NCBI GenBank assembly: GCA_964407495.1 | Contig: CAYOVP010000013.1 | Span: 1-46,902 of the forward strand | Source: JAJRZX01 sp964407495 | GTDB lineage: Bacteria; Desulfobacterota; GWC2-55-46; JADFVP01 | DNA: 46,902 bases | Reading direction: 5' to 3' | Shown: one piece after another, positions 15,546 through 24,623 of the stretch | How the letters are laid out: every line of letters begins with the position of its first letter | Position numbering within the stretch: position 1 is the stretch's first letter | Program-made: the position numbers and the translations under genes | Notes under the pieces: generated by a model | Database searches by the model: none | Told to the model about the DNA's origin: nothing | The model's input: only the letters and a program-made list of their open reading frames with translations

Positions 15546-16709
15546 GTGGAATCATTGATCGCGCCCCACGGCGGGGTGCTCATAAACAGAGTGGTGGAGG
15601 GCAAGGCCCGCATCGAGATGGAAAAAGCGGCCCTCGGGATGAAGACCCTCGTACTCAACGCAAGGGAGATATCAGACCTCGAGATGATAGCAACGGGCGG
15701 GTTCAGCCCGCTCGAGGGGTTCATGTGCCATGATGATTACCACTGTGTCATGGACACCATGACGCTCGTGAACGGCCTCCCCTGGACAATACCCGTGGTC
15801 CTCTCTGTCACAGAAGAAGAGGCCGCCGGGTTGAGCGAGGGCAGTGATGTGGCCCTTGTCAATGAGCAGGGCGAAGTCCTCGCGGTTTTGCACTTAGAGG
15901 AGATCTTCAAGCATGACAAGGAGAAAGAGGCACTTCGCGTCTACGGCACCACGGAAGACGCTCACCCTGGCGTAAGATACGTCTATTCCATGGGAGAAAA
16001 ACTCCTTGGAGGCAAGATATCCCTTATCAAGCGTACGGAGTATGACTGTTTCAACGAGTACAGGCTCGACCCCATAGAGACACGTGCCCTCTTCAAGAAG
16101 AACGGCTGGCGCCGCGTGGTGGGCTTTCAGACGCGCAATCCCATACACAGGGCCCACGAGTACATACAGAAGTGCGCCCTGGAGACAGTAGACGGCCTCC
16201 TTATACACCCCCTCGTTGGCGAGACAAAGGCAGACGACATCCCTGCCGAGGTCCGCATGCGTTGCTATACCACGCTCATGGAGAAGTACTATCCTGCGGA
16301 CAGGGTCGTGCTCTCGGTATATCCAGCGGCCATGCGTTACGCCGGCCCCCGCGAGGCGGTTTTCCATGCACTCATACGCAAGAACTACGGTTGCACCCAC
16401 TTTATCGTGGGCAGGGACCATGCCGGTGTGGGCGGGTACTACGGGACTTTCGACGCCCATCTCATCTTCGACAAGTTCGAGCCAGAGGCCATCGGCATTG
16501 CGCCCATGTTCTTTGACTATACCTTCTTCTGCAGGAGTTGCGGCGGCATGGCTTCGTACAAGACCTGTCCCCATGACTCGGAGAACCACATTACCCTCTC
16601 TGGCACAAAGGTAAGGGAGATGCTGCGGTCAGGGCAGTGTCCGCCGCCGGAGTTCTCGAGGCCAGAGGTTGCCGAGATTCTCATAGATGCCATGAGACCT
16701 GCAGATTAG
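15546..16709 (+). CDS. sat: Sulfate adenylyltransferase (ATP sulfurylase)
   Basis: 387 residues of the monofunctional Sat/Met3-like family, starting at GTG 15546 after GGGAGG. The ATP/sulfate motif QTRNPIHRAHE (195-205), the second motif GRDHAG and the C-terminal cysteine set CRSCGGM...KTCPH are visible. It forms APS from sulfate and ATP. It lies 105 nt downstream of cysH and is last in the sulfur locus, followed by a strong terminator. Confidence 0.96.
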   Translation: MESLIAPHGGVLINRVVEGKARIEMEKAALGMKTLVLNAREISDLEMIATGGFSPLEGFMCHDDYHCVMDTMTLVNGLPWTIPVVLSVTEEEAAGLSEGSDVALVNEQGEVLAVLHLEEIFKHDKEKEALRVYGTTEDAHPGVRYVYSMGEKLLGGKISLIKRTEYDCFNEYRLDPIETRALFKKNGWRRVVGFQTRNPIHRAHEYIQKCALETVDGLLIHPLVGETKADDIPAEVRMRCYTTLMEKYYPADRVVLSVYPAAMRYAGPREAVFHALIRKNYGCTHFIVGRDHAGVGGYYGTFDAHLIFDKFEPEAIGIAPMFFDYTFFCRSCGGMASYKTCPHDSENHITLSGTKVREMLRSGQCPPPEFSRPEVAEILIDAMRPAD

Positions 16710-16727
16710 AAAAGAGAAGTAGAATAT

Positions 16728-16762
16728 CGCAAAAAAAGGGCCCTTGGGGCCCTTTTTTTGCG
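16728..16762 (+). terminator. Strong bidirectional terminator ending the sulfur locus
   Basis: CGCAAAAAAAGGGCCC and GGGGCCCTTTTTTTGCG form a near-perfect hairpin with an A tract on one side and a T tract on the other. It can stop transcription from sat on plus and from moaA on minus. Confidence 0.92.
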
Positions 16763-16969
16763 AGACAAGAAGATACGAGTCCATTCCGCTTATCGTCTGT
16801 CTCAATGGGCCTGAGAGGGGAACAAGGTGGGCATGCGGGGGGCTGTAAAAAACGTTTTTTTTGACTTATTTTCTTCTTCCCAAAAGACCGTAAGGAAATC
16901 TCCGGTCTTTCAGTGACCAAGCCCTGCTCCTGGCCAGTCCTTTTTCTTGTACTTCTTGCCTTGCCTCTT

Positions 16970-17965
16970 CTACCCGCCGATGAGGCTCATGGTGCGGGCG
17001 CATCGCTTGAAGATATTCTCGTTGATGTTGTGTCCCTCTGGTTTTTCGGCCACTGCCCTGAAGAGGAGGTCTTCGATGGTCTTATCAGGCGAACCGTCCC
17101 TGAGTGCTGTCTTGAGGTCTATCTCTGCGTCAGAGAAGAGGCAGACGCGTATCTTTCCGTCTGCAGTGAGGCGCAGGCGGTTGCACTCGCCGCAGAAGTG
17201 GCGTGTTACAGGGCTGATGAAGCCCAGTTCGCCGGGCGCTCCAGGGAACTTGAACCTCTGGGCAGGGCCTGCGCCATGGCCCCTGGAGCGGACTTCTTCG
17301 AGCGGGCCCTCGGCCTTCTCTATTATGGACTTGATCTCATCGGCGCTCAGGCATTTATCCCTGTCCCAGCCTTCTTCAGTATTAAAGGGCATGTACTCGA
17401 TAAAGCGGACGTGATAGGGCTTACTGCGTGAGATACGGGCAAAGTCTATGATCTCGTCGTCATTGAAGCCCCTTATGACCACCATGTTTATCTTTACCGG
17501 CGTGAGCCCCACGCGCTGGGCCTCTTCGAGGCCCTGAAGGACCCTGTCCAGTTGGTCGGCCCGCGTGATACCTGCGAAGCGGTCTCTCTTCAGTGAATCG
17601 AGGCTCACATTTACACGCTTGAGGCCTGCCTTCTTGAGCCTCTCGGCGTACTCGGCAAGGGCCACACCATTGGTGGTGAGGCTGACTTCCCGAAGACCCG
17701 GGAGCACGGAGAGTTCGTGTATGAAGTCCGCTATGCCCTTTCGGACAAGGGGTTCGCCGCCTGTTACGCGTATGCTCGTCACACCGTGCTCCACGGCTAT
17801 TCGCGCAACGCGCAGTATCTCTTCATAGCGCAGGATGGCCATTGGCGGCGCCAGAGCCACGCCTTCCTCTGGCATGCAGTACAGGCAACGGAGGTTGCAC
17901 CTGTCTGTTACCGAGATGCGAAGGTAGGTGATCTTTCTCTTATGGCTGTCTACGAGGCTTCTCAA
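16970..17965 (-). CDS. moaA: GTP 3',8-cyclase MoaA (molybdopterin biosynthesis)
   Basis: 331 residues with all MoaA features: the radical SAM motif C-x3-C-x2-C (DRCNLRCLYCMP, C23/C27/C30), TGGEPL, a second [4Fe-4S] site (HFCGECNRLRL plus a later VCLF cysteine) and the essential C-terminal GG. It converts GTP to 3',8-cyclo-7,8-dihydro-GTP. It begins at TTG 17965, only 10 nt after the PBP1A stop, so it is probably read through from that gene. No other moa gene is in the window. Confidence 0.96.
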   Translation of the reverse strand: MRSLVDSHKRKITYLRISVTDRCNLRCLYCMPEEGVALAPPMAILRYEEILRVARIAVEHGVTSIRVTGGEPLVRKGIADFIHELSVLPGLREVSLTTNGVALAEYAERLKKAGLKRVNVSLDSLKRDRFAGITRADQLDRVLQGLEEAQRVGLTPVKINMVVIRGFNDDEIIDFARISRSKPYHVRFIEYMPFNTEEGWDRDKCLSADEIKSIIEKAEGPLEEVRSRGHGAGPAQRFKFPGAPGELGFISPVTRHFCGECNRLRLTADGKIRVCLFSDAEIDLKTALRDGSPDKTIEDLLFRAVAEKPEGHNINENIFKRCARTMSLIGG

Positions 17966-17975
17966 GGTTGTATTC

Positions 17976-20393
17976 TCACTCTATGGGGCCCGGCTCCACG
18001 GTCTCCGGGACCGGGGGCGTGCCCACGGGCCTGTTGAGGTCTTCCTGCAGGGGGAGGCCCTCTCCCACTGGCAGGTTCTCGTCTTCCGGCGGCGGGGCTG
18101 GCTCTTTGGGGGCAGTGCCTGCCTTGAAGACTTCGAAGATGGCGTGCTTGGTATAGGGGGTTGCGAGTTTGCCTGTCTCTGCGTCTATCCTGGCGAACTC
18201 TATACCATCTGGCACGGGAAAGTCTTCTACCGGCTTGTCCTTTGTGGCTGCCTTCATGAAGGCCAGCCAGATCGGGAGCGCGGCGCGAGATCCTGTCTCG
18301 TGGCGCCCGAGTTTCTTCTCGTTGTCATAACCTACCCAGACACCTGCCGTGAGGTTTGGCAGGTACCCGAGGAACCAGGCGTCGTTCAGGCCGTTGGTAG
18401 TGCCTGTCTTGCCCGCCGCAGGCCGTCCCAGGCTACGGGCGCGCCAGCCAGTGCCGTTCTCTATGACGCCCTCGAGCATCTTTGTCATGAGATAGGCTGT
18501 CTGCGGGCTTATTACTTCTTTTATCTCCGGCGCATTGTCTTCGATGACTACGCCGTCCTTGTCTATTATCTTTGTGATGAAGATCGGCCTGGCCTTCTTA
18601 CCCTGGTTCGCGAAGACCGAGTACACTGATGTGAGGTCGTAGAGCGTGACCGCGCTGGACCCAAGCGCCAGGGAGAGATCATGGGCAAGGGGAGTGGTTA
18701 TGCCGAGTTTTCTCGCGTAATCTATGCAGTAGCCTACGCCGATCTTCTTCAATATCTTAATTGTAACGACATTTCGCGATTTTGCAAGCGCCTTGCGCAC
18801 CGTGGTGGGCCCTCCGAAGCGCTCGTCATAGTTGCGCGGGCGCCACTGAAGGGCATTTGCCTTGTCCTCGAAGACTATGGGCGTGTCCATGATGACCGTG
18901 GCAGGGGTAAAGCCCTTGTCAAAGGCCGCCGAGTAGATGATGGGCTTGAAGGCCGAGCCTGGCTGGCGCTTGGCCTGTACGGCCCTGTTGTACTGGGTCT
19001 TGGAGAAATCAGAGCCCCCCACCATTGCCTTTATGTACCCCGTAGAGTGGTCGATTGCCAGGAGCGAGGCCTGTGCAAGGGGGTCTTGTTCGAGAACGAG
19101 GTGCAGGGGGCCCTCTGAGGGTAGCGGCTCACGAACCCGTACCTTTATGACGTCTCCCTCATGGAATATGGCCAGGGGGTCGGGTATGATACTGCCCTCT
19201 GGCTTGCCATCAGGGTTGTAGAGCCTGGCCCAGCGGTATCCCCAGCGGTTGATGTAGCCCCCTCTGCCGCCAAGGTCGAGGTAGATGCGTTTCCTCTCTC
19301 TGTCTATGGAGGTGATTATGCCCTCTGTAATATCGCCCACCTCCAATGGGTCTCTGGCATGGCGCTTCGCGAGGCCCTCGATAAACCTCTGCTTTTCTTC
19401 CTCGTCTGTGATGGAGCGAAGGGGGCCGCGGTAGCCCCTCCTGCGGTCGAAGTCGCGAAGCCCTTTCTTCACGGCCTCGTTGGCGGCCTTCTGCAGGTCC
19501 ACGTTCAGTGTGGTGAAGATCTTGAGCCCGCCCTTGTACAGGACGTCATCGCCGTACTTCTCTTCTATGTATCTGCGGACGTGTTCCGTGAAGTAGGGGC
19601 CCACCCAGAGCGTGCCGGTGACATAGGGCTTGAGGACGATCTCTTCGGCCTTGGCATAGTCTGCCTGTTCCGGAGTGATGTAACGCTCCTCCACCATGCG
19701 CTGCAGGATGAATTCCTGGCGTTTCTTCGAGAGGATGAAGTTCACATAGGGCGAGTACCGGCTCGGGGCCTTGGGTAGTCCCGCGATGAGCGCGGCCTCG
19801 GCAAGGTCGAGGTCCTGGACATTCTTGTCAAAGTAGGTCTGCGCCGCGGCCTGTACACCATAGGCCCCGTTGCCAAGGTATATCTGGTTTAGGTACAGCG
19901 AGAGTATCTCGTTTTTTGTAAGGCGTTTTTCGATCCTCCTTGCAAGGATCATCTCCTTGAGTTTCCGTGTTATGGTCCGCTCTGGCGTGAGAAAGAACCC
20001 CCTTGCCACCTGTTGCGTAATGGTGGATGCGCCCTGAACGAACTTCCCGGCAGAGAGGTTCTTGTAGAAGGCACGCATGATGCCTATGTAACTTATGCCC
20101 TCGTGCTGGTAGAACTCGGCGTCCTCGGCGGCGAGAAAGGCCTTTATGAGGTGGTCGGGTATCTGCTCTATGGGAACTATGACGCGGCGCTCGATGTAGA
20201 ACTCGCCTATGAGCGAGCCGTCGTCAGAGTAGACGCGCGTTACGAGATTGGGCTCGTAGTGCTGAAGGGCATCGAGGTCCGGCAGTCCCCAGGTGAGATA
20301 GAGATAAAAACCGCCGAGAGAGGCGATGGATATGCCTGTGAGAATGAGGGCGTAAAGGACTATACGCCTGAGACTGAAAATCCTGCTTGCCAT
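17976..20393 (-). CDS. mrcA: Class A penicillin-binding protein 1A (bifunctional glycosyltransferase/transpeptidase)
   Basis: About 805 residues. One N-terminal membrane anchor (IVLYALILTGISIASLGGFY) is followed by the GT51 domain (EDAEFYQHEG, GASTITQQVARG, RKLKEMILARRIE), an OB-like insert and the transpeptidase with SAFK, SRN and KTGTT motifs. It polymerises and cross-links peptidoglycan on the outer face of the inner membrane. I chose ATG 20393 (MASRIFSLRR) because the upstream extension to 20525 is proline-rich and overlaps a promoter-like TTGCTT-N17-TATATT. The tail is rich in Pro/Glu. Divergent from spoT. Confidence 0.95.
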   Translation of the reverse strand: MASRIFSLRRIVLYALILTGISIASLGGFYLYLTWGLPDLDALQHYEPNLVTRVYSDDGSLIGEFYIERRVIVPIEQIPDHLIKAFLAAEDAEFYQHEGISYIGIMRAFYKNLSAGKFVQGASTITQQVARGFFLTPERTITRKLKEMILARRIEKRLTKNEILSLYLNQIYLGNGAYGVQAAAQTYFDKNVQDLDLAEAALIAGLPKAPSRYSPYVNFILSKKRQEFILQRMVEERYITPEQADYAKAEEIVLKPYVTGTLWVGPYFTEHVRRYIEEKYGDDVLYKGGLKIFTTLNVDLQKAANEAVKKGLRDFDRRRGYRGPLRSITDEEEKQRFIEGLAKRHARDPLEVGDITEGIITSIDRERKRIYLDLGGRGGYINRWGYRWARLYNPDGKPEGSIIPDPLAIFHEGDVIKVRVREPLPSEGPLHLVLEQDPLAQASLLAIDHSTGYIKAMVGGSDFSKTQYNRAVQAKRQPGSAFKPIIYSAAFDKGFTPATVIMDTPIVFEDKANALQWRPRNYDERFGGPTTVRKALAKSRNVVTIKILKKIGVGYCIDYARKLGITTPLAHDLSLALGSSAVTLYDLTSVYSVFANQGKKARPIFITKIIDKDGVVIEDNAPEIKEVISPQTAYLMTKMLEGVIENGTGWRARSLGRPAAGKTGTTNGLNDAWFLGYLPNLTAGVWVGYDNEKKLGRHETGSRAALPIWLAFMKAATKDKPVEDFPVPDGIEFARIDAETGKLATPYTKHAIFEVFKAGTAPKEPAPPPEDENLPVGEGLPLQEDLNRPVGTPPVPETVEPGPIE

Positions 20394-20586
20394 CAGAAAA
20401 ATATAACAAGTCAAGCGGTCTAAAGCAAGGTTTAGATACTTCCGGCCAGGGGGGAGCGGGAGTATCTCAGGAACGGGTGGCAAGACCTGGGCCACTTCCT
20501 CCATATCGCCAGACCCGACCCGCACTGGGCCTCTGAAGAAGGCGCAATGGTTGAAAAAAAAACCGGTTTACGATAAGTTATAAGAG

Positions 20587-22842
20587 ATGTACGGTGATAT
20601 CAATTCAATGGTTCTTCCACCACTCCAGACCAGGCATGCTCCCGTGATACGCTTTGAAGACATAGTGGAGAAGGTCACTTCCTACAACCCAGGGGCCGAT
20701 ACCGCGCTCCTCAAGAAGGCCTACCTCTACTCCGCCATGGTCCACAAGGGACAGACCAGGCTCTCAGGCGAGCCCTACCTCGTCCATCCCCTGGAGGTCG
20801 CCCATATCCTTGCCCAACTCAAGATGGACACCCAGTCCATTGCCACTGGCCTCCTGCACGATACCGTGGAGGACACCTTTACTACCATCGAGAAGATAGA
20901 AGATATGTTCGGGCCTGAAATCGCCTCTCTTGTGGACGGAGTAACAAAGATAAGCCGTATCTCCTTTGAGAGCCGCGAGGACCGCGAGGCCGAGAATTAC
21001 AGGAAGATGATACTGGCAATGAGCCGGGATATCCGTGTAATCCTCATAAAGCTCGCAGACAGGCTCCACAACATGCGGACCCTCGCGCACCACCTCGCAG
21101 TCAAGCAGAGACGCATAGCAGAGGAGACGCTCAACATATACGCCCCCCTTGCCAACCGCCTCGGCATAGGCTGGATAAAGACCGAACTCGAAGACCTCTC
21201 TTTCAAGTTCATGGACCCGGAGAGATATCACTGGCTCGAGGAAAAGATAAAAAAAGAACGCGAGGCCTGGAACAAGTACACAGGCAACGCCCGCGCCATA
21301 ATAGAGGAAAAACTCCGCGAACAGAACATAAACGCAGAGGTTACCGGAAGGTTCAAGCACCTCTACAGCCTCAACAAGAAGATGATAGAGCAGAACCTCG
21401 ACTTCGAGGATGTACACGATATCATTGCGCTGCGCGTAATCGTAGATACTGTGAAGGAGTGCTACACGAGCCTCGGCATCATACACTCCATCTGGAAACC
21501 CGTACCAGGAAAATTCAAGGACTACATAGCCCTGCCCAAACTCAACCTCTACCAGTCCCTCCATACCGTTGTCGTAGGCCCCTATGGCGTCAGGATGGAG
21601 ATACAGATAAGGACAAAGGAGATGCACAGGGTGGCCGAGTACGGCATAGCCTCGCACTGGCAGTACAAGGAAGGGGTCAGCGCCGACGAGGAGGGGGGCA
21701 GGGACTACAAGCGCTTTGCCTGGCTCCGCCAACTCCTCGAGTGGCAACGTGAACTAAAGGACTCTGACGAGTTCATGGATACGCTGAAGGTGGGCCTCTA
21801 CCCTGACGAGGTCTTTGTCTTCACGCCAAGGGGTGAGGTAAAGCAACTCCCCACAGGCGCCACTCCCATAGACTTTGCCTATGCCATACACACGGATATC
21901 GGCAACCACTGCTCCGGCGCCAAGGTGAACGGACAGATGGTGGCCCTAAAGACCAAACTCCATAATGGAGACGTGGTTAAGATACTAACCTCTGAGAAAC
22001 GGCATCCCAGCGCAGACTGGCTCAACTATGTGGTCACCTCGAAGGCACGCACAAAGATACGCCACTGGATAAAGACCGAGGAGAGGGCGAGGAGCATAGA
22101 GATGGGAAAGGAGATCTGCCGAAGAGAGTTCTCTCGACGCTCCCTCGACTTCGAGACCATGCTCAGGTCTGGAGACCTCGAAAGGATCGCACGCGAGGCC
22201 TACTCCCTGCCTGGCATAGAGAGCCTCATGGCCTGCGTCGGGTATGGAAAGATACAGGTTGCAGATATCATCAACAAGATTGTGCCAGAGAAAAAGACGG
22301 TCATGGCGCAACTGCAGAAGTTCTCCATAAAGGGGGTCATAGGCCGCATACGAGGGGGTCGAAAACTCCAGGGGAACCCGGTCATGGTCGGCGGCAACGC
22401 AGACCTCCTCGTAAACTTCGCCGAGTGCTGCAGTCCTCTGCCCGGAGACCGCATAGTGGGCTACCTCACCCATGGCCACGGCATATCCGTGCACCTGGCC
22501 AGGTGCCCGAGCCTCCTGAACGTGGACAAGGAACGCATGATCGACGTGGCCTGGGACGAGGACAAGGAGGTAACGCGCTCTGTACGGATACTCGTCCTCT
22601 GCCGCAACGAAAAAGGCATGCTCGCAGAAATGACAGGGGCCATACTCGCCTCTGACGCAAATATCTCTGGCGCAAGGATAAAGACCGTGCCAGAGAACAA
22701 GTCCCTCTGTACCTTTGACGTGGAGGTGCGTGACATCAAGCACCTGAAGACCATAATAGATTCTCTCTCCAAGATAAAGAAGGTTATCAAGGTTCGTCGT
22801 GTAAAGGGCAAACCCACAACGGATTTTGCTAATACTTCCTGA
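20587..22842 (+). CDS. spoT: Bifunctional (p)ppGpp synthetase/hydrolase, SpoT/Rel type
   Basis: 751 residues: the HD hydrolase domain with an intact HDTVED (91-96) and LADRLHNMRTL, the synthetase domain with YQSLHTVVVGP, a TGS domain (VFTPRGEVKQLPTGATPIDFAY) and a C-terminal ACT domain. Both catalytic halves look intact, so it can make and degrade the stringent alarmone. ATG 20587 is used; ATG 20608 is possible. ridA follows after 30 nt on the same strand. Confidence 0.96.
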   Translation: MYGDINSMVLPPLQTRHAPVIRFEDIVEKVTSYNPGADTALLKKAYLYSAMVHKGQTRLSGEPYLVHPLEVAHILAQLKMDTQSIATGLLHDTVEDTFTTIEKIEDMFGPEIASLVDGVTKISRISFESREDREAENYRKMILAMSRDIRVILIKLADRLHNMRTLAHHLAVKQRRIAEETLNIYAPLANRLGIGWIKTELEDLSFKFMDPERYHWLEEKIKKEREAWNKYTGNARAIIEEKLREQNINAEVTGRFKHLYSLNKKMIEQNLDFEDVHDIIALRVIVDTVKECYTSLGIIHSIWKPVPGKFKDYIALPKLNLYQSLHTVVVGPYGVRMEIQIRTKEMHRVAEYGIASHWQYKEGVSADEEGGRDYKRFAWLRQLLEWQRELKDSDEFMDTLKVGLYPDEVFVFTPRGEVKQLPTGATPIDFAYAIHTDIGNHCSGAKVNGQMVALKTKLHNGDVVKILTSEKRHPSADWLNYVVTSKARTKIRHWIKTEERARSIEMGKEICRREFSRRSLDFETMLRSGDLERIAREAYSLPGIESLMACVGYGKIQVADIINKIVPEKKTVMAQLQKFSIKGVIGRIRGGRKLQGNPVMVGGNADLLVNFAECCSPLPGDRIVGYLTHGHGISVHLARCPSLLNVDKERMIDVAWDEDKEVTRSVRILVLCRNEKGMLAEMTGAILASDANISGARIKTVPENKSLCTFDVEVRDIKHLKTIIDSLSKIKKVIKVRRVKGKPTTDFANTS

Positions 22843-22872
22843 TCAAACTTCTACTGACGAGGGGGTGATGTC

Positions 22873-23274
22873 ATGTCTATCACGGAACTGAAGACAGAGG
22901 ATGCCCCGCCCGCCATAGGACCCTACTCGCAGGGACTCTGCCTGAGCGGGGCAGGAGACCTCGTATTCATCTCAGGGGTTATTCCCATAGACCCTGTAAC
23001 AAAAGAAGTCATACGAGGTGATATCGAGGAACAGACGGCACAGGTCCTCAATAACATGGAGGCAATCCTGCAGGCAGGGGGGCTCGCCCTCGAAGACGTC
23101 GTAAAGACGACAGTCTACCTTGCAGACCTCTCGCTCTTCGAGGCCATGAACTGCGTGTATGGAGGCTTCTTCAATGAGCCCTATCCCGCAAGGGCTACCG
23201 TAGAGGTATCGAGACTCCCAAAGGACGTCTCTCTGGAAATAGAGGCAATAGCAGTGAGAAGAAAGGACGAGTAG
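22873..23274 (+). CDS. ridA: RidA/YjgF family enamine/imine deaminase
   Basis: 133 residues, full length. It shows the N-terminal PPAIGPYSQG, FISGVIPIDP, the EEQTAQVLNNMEAIL helix and the YPARATVEVSRLP motif with the substrate-binding arginine. RidA hydrolyses reactive 2-aminoacrylate produced by PLP enzymes such as threonine or serine dehydratases. Shine-Dalgarno GAGGGGGTG upstream; it lies in the spoT transcript. Confidence 0.95.
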   Translation: MSITELKTEDAPPAIGPYSQGLCLSGAGDLVFISGVIPIDPVTKEVIRGDIEEQTAQVLNNMEAILQAGGLALEDVVKTTVYLADLSLFEAMNCVYGGFFNEPYPARATVEVSRLPKDVSLEIEAIAVRRKDE

Positions 23275-23334
23275 AACAAAGCAATCGTCCCAAAGAGGCC
23301 TCCTGGCCGCTTGGCACGATTGGAATCTTCAGAC

Positions 23335-23372
23335 GAGAAGGCCGCCTCTCCCGATGGGGAGGCGGCCTTCTC
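23335..23372. terminator. Large GC-rich hairpin between ridA and rpmB
   Basis: GAGAAGGCCGCCTC and GAGGCGGCCTTCTC pair perfectly around a short TCCCGATGGG inner loop. It sits between convergent genes and probably ends both transcripts, although a long T tract is lacking on either side. Confidence 0.65.
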
Positions 23373-23395
23373 CGCTCAAATCACGAGTGAAAAAA

Positions 23396-23587
23396 TCAGA
23401 CGGCCCTCTGTACAGCACCCGAACGTATGCACCTGGAACAGACCTTTATCCTCTGGACCTTGCCCTCATATACGGCGCGAACGCTCTGCAGATTGGGGTT
23501 CCATCTCCTTCTCGTCTTGTTGTGGGCATGGCTTACGTTGTTGCCGAAAACCGGACCCTTCTTGCATATCCTGCATATGGCTGACAT
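23396..23587 (-). CDS. rpmB: Ribosomal protein bL28, zinc-binding (C+) form
   Basis: 63 residues with the L28 signature (CRICKKGPVFGNNVSHA, TRRRWNPNLQ) and four cysteines, C5, C8, C50 and C53, arranged as the zinc-ribbon form. It starts after GGAGGG. A CTTAC-class hairpin repeat lies 72 nt upstream in its leader. Confidence 0.96.
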   Translation of the reverse strand: MSAICRICKKGPVFGNNVSHAHNKTRRRWNPNLQSVRAVYEGKVQRIKVCSRCIRSGAVQRAV

Positions 23588-23658
23588 GGCGGACTTCCCT
23601 CCAGACTTTGTAATCAGAAAAAAATAACACCTTTCTGGATTAATTGCAAGAAAATTAC

Positions 23659-23688
23659 CTTACTTTCTTTTGGAAAAAAGAAAGTAAG
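23659..23688 (-). repeat. Hairpin repeat, CTTAC class, in the rpmB leader
   Basis: CTTACTTTCTTTTGG and AAAAAGAAAGTAAG form the stem, followed on plus by ACAAAGAAAACCAGTG. Read on minus, the T-rich strand leads into rpmB. Confidence 0.9.
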
Positions 23689-23764
23689 ACAAAGAAAACC
23701 AGTGTTGGTGCATACCGCTTCGATTCTGGGTAACTATCGCGGCCTCTCTGCCCCTCGGCCTATG

Positions 23765-23805
23765 ATAAAGAAAGTAAGACAAGGAAAACCAGTGTTGGTG
23801 CAGAC
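23765..23805 (-). repeat. Partial hairpin repeat
   Basis: AAAGAAAGTAAGACAAGG and AAAACCAGTGTTGGTGCA repeat the right half of the element at 23680-23713, with related spacer sequence between them. The period of about 87 nt resembles the array at 26792. The 326-nt gap 23588-23913 holds only these repeats. Confidence 0.8.
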
Positions 23806-23913
23806 TCTTACGTACTCGCATCCCCCTGTGGCAAGCCTCGGCTCTGAGGGTCTAAACGAAGCCCATCAGCGAGAAGAGGGGAGAGTGGAACGCGCCTACC
23901 TGGATTCCCTCAC

Positions 23914-24585
23914 CTATACCTCGGTGCTCTCGCCGGGCTTCAGTATCCTCACATCCGGGCCCTCTCCGCCAAGGGCGGTCTTGAAGACCTCGGGGTCCTG
24001 CTTTATTACGTCAAAGGTATTGTAATGCATGGGGATTACCACTGCCGGGTGGAGCATCTTCGTGGCCCGCGCCGCGTCCTCGGGGCCCATGGTGAAGTTG
24101 TCGCCTATGGGAAGAAGGGCGCAGTCAATGCTGTTGGTCTCGCCTATGAGGTTCATGTCATAAAAAAGACCCGTGTCGCCTGCGTGGTACACGGTCTTGC
24201 CGTCCATGATGACTATGAAACCGCAGGGATTGCCTACAGGACCCTCGTCAGTGGTGGAACCATGGTGCGCTATGGTGAGTTTCACCCTCCCGAAGGGAAA
24301 GTCAGCCCCACCCCCTATGTGCATGGCATGGCCCATGGCCCCCTTGGAGATGCAGTAGTTCACCAGTTCAAAGGGCGCTATTATGGGGGCGTTGTTCTTC
24401 TTGGCTATCTCCACGGCATCGCCAAGGTGATCGGCATGGCCATGGGTGACGAGAACTGCGTCCGCCTTGACATCGTCGGGCCCTATGTCCGCCAGAGGGT
24501 TTCCGCTGAGAAATGGGTCGATTATGACGCTCTTTCCACCAGAGGCGAGCGTAAAGCAGGAGTGCCCGTGATAGGTTATCTTCAT
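23914..24585 (-). CDS. UPF0173 metal-dependent hydrolase (metallo-beta-lactamase fold)
   Basis: 223 residues from ATG 24585, chosen for its GGAGGT six nt upstream. It contains MKITYHGHSCF, the metal motif THGHADHLGD, AHHGST, the ligand-bearing YHAGDTG and a C-terminal PMHYNTFD. These are typical of the YtkL/UPF0173 family of unknown substrate. It follows the secreted-protein gene after 38 nt on minus and is the last gene of that run. Confidence 0.93.
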   Translation of the reverse strand: MKITYHGHSCFTLASGGKSVIIDPFLSGNPLADIGPDDVKADAVLVTHGHADHLGDAVEIAKKNNAPIIAPFELVNYCISKGAMGHAMHIGGGADFPFGRVKLTIAHHGSTTDEGPVGNPCGFIVIMDGKTVYHAGDTGLFYDMNLIGETNSIDCALLPIGDNFTMGPEDAARATKMLHPAVVIPMHYNTFDVIKQDPEVFKTALGGEGPDVRILKPGESTEV

Positions 24586-24623
24586 GATCTTACCTCCATA
24601 AATCCATGACTCTCTACAGTGCC

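Noticed and set aside
16850..16900. Another member of the hairpin family
   Set aside because: TTATTTTCTTCTTCCCAAAAG resembles the repeat, but the right arm no longer pairs. It is too decayed to count.
20394..20525. Longer N-terminus for PBP1A
   Set aside because: The extension precedes the membrane anchor, is proline-rich and overlaps a plausible promoter. ATG 20393 fits the family better.
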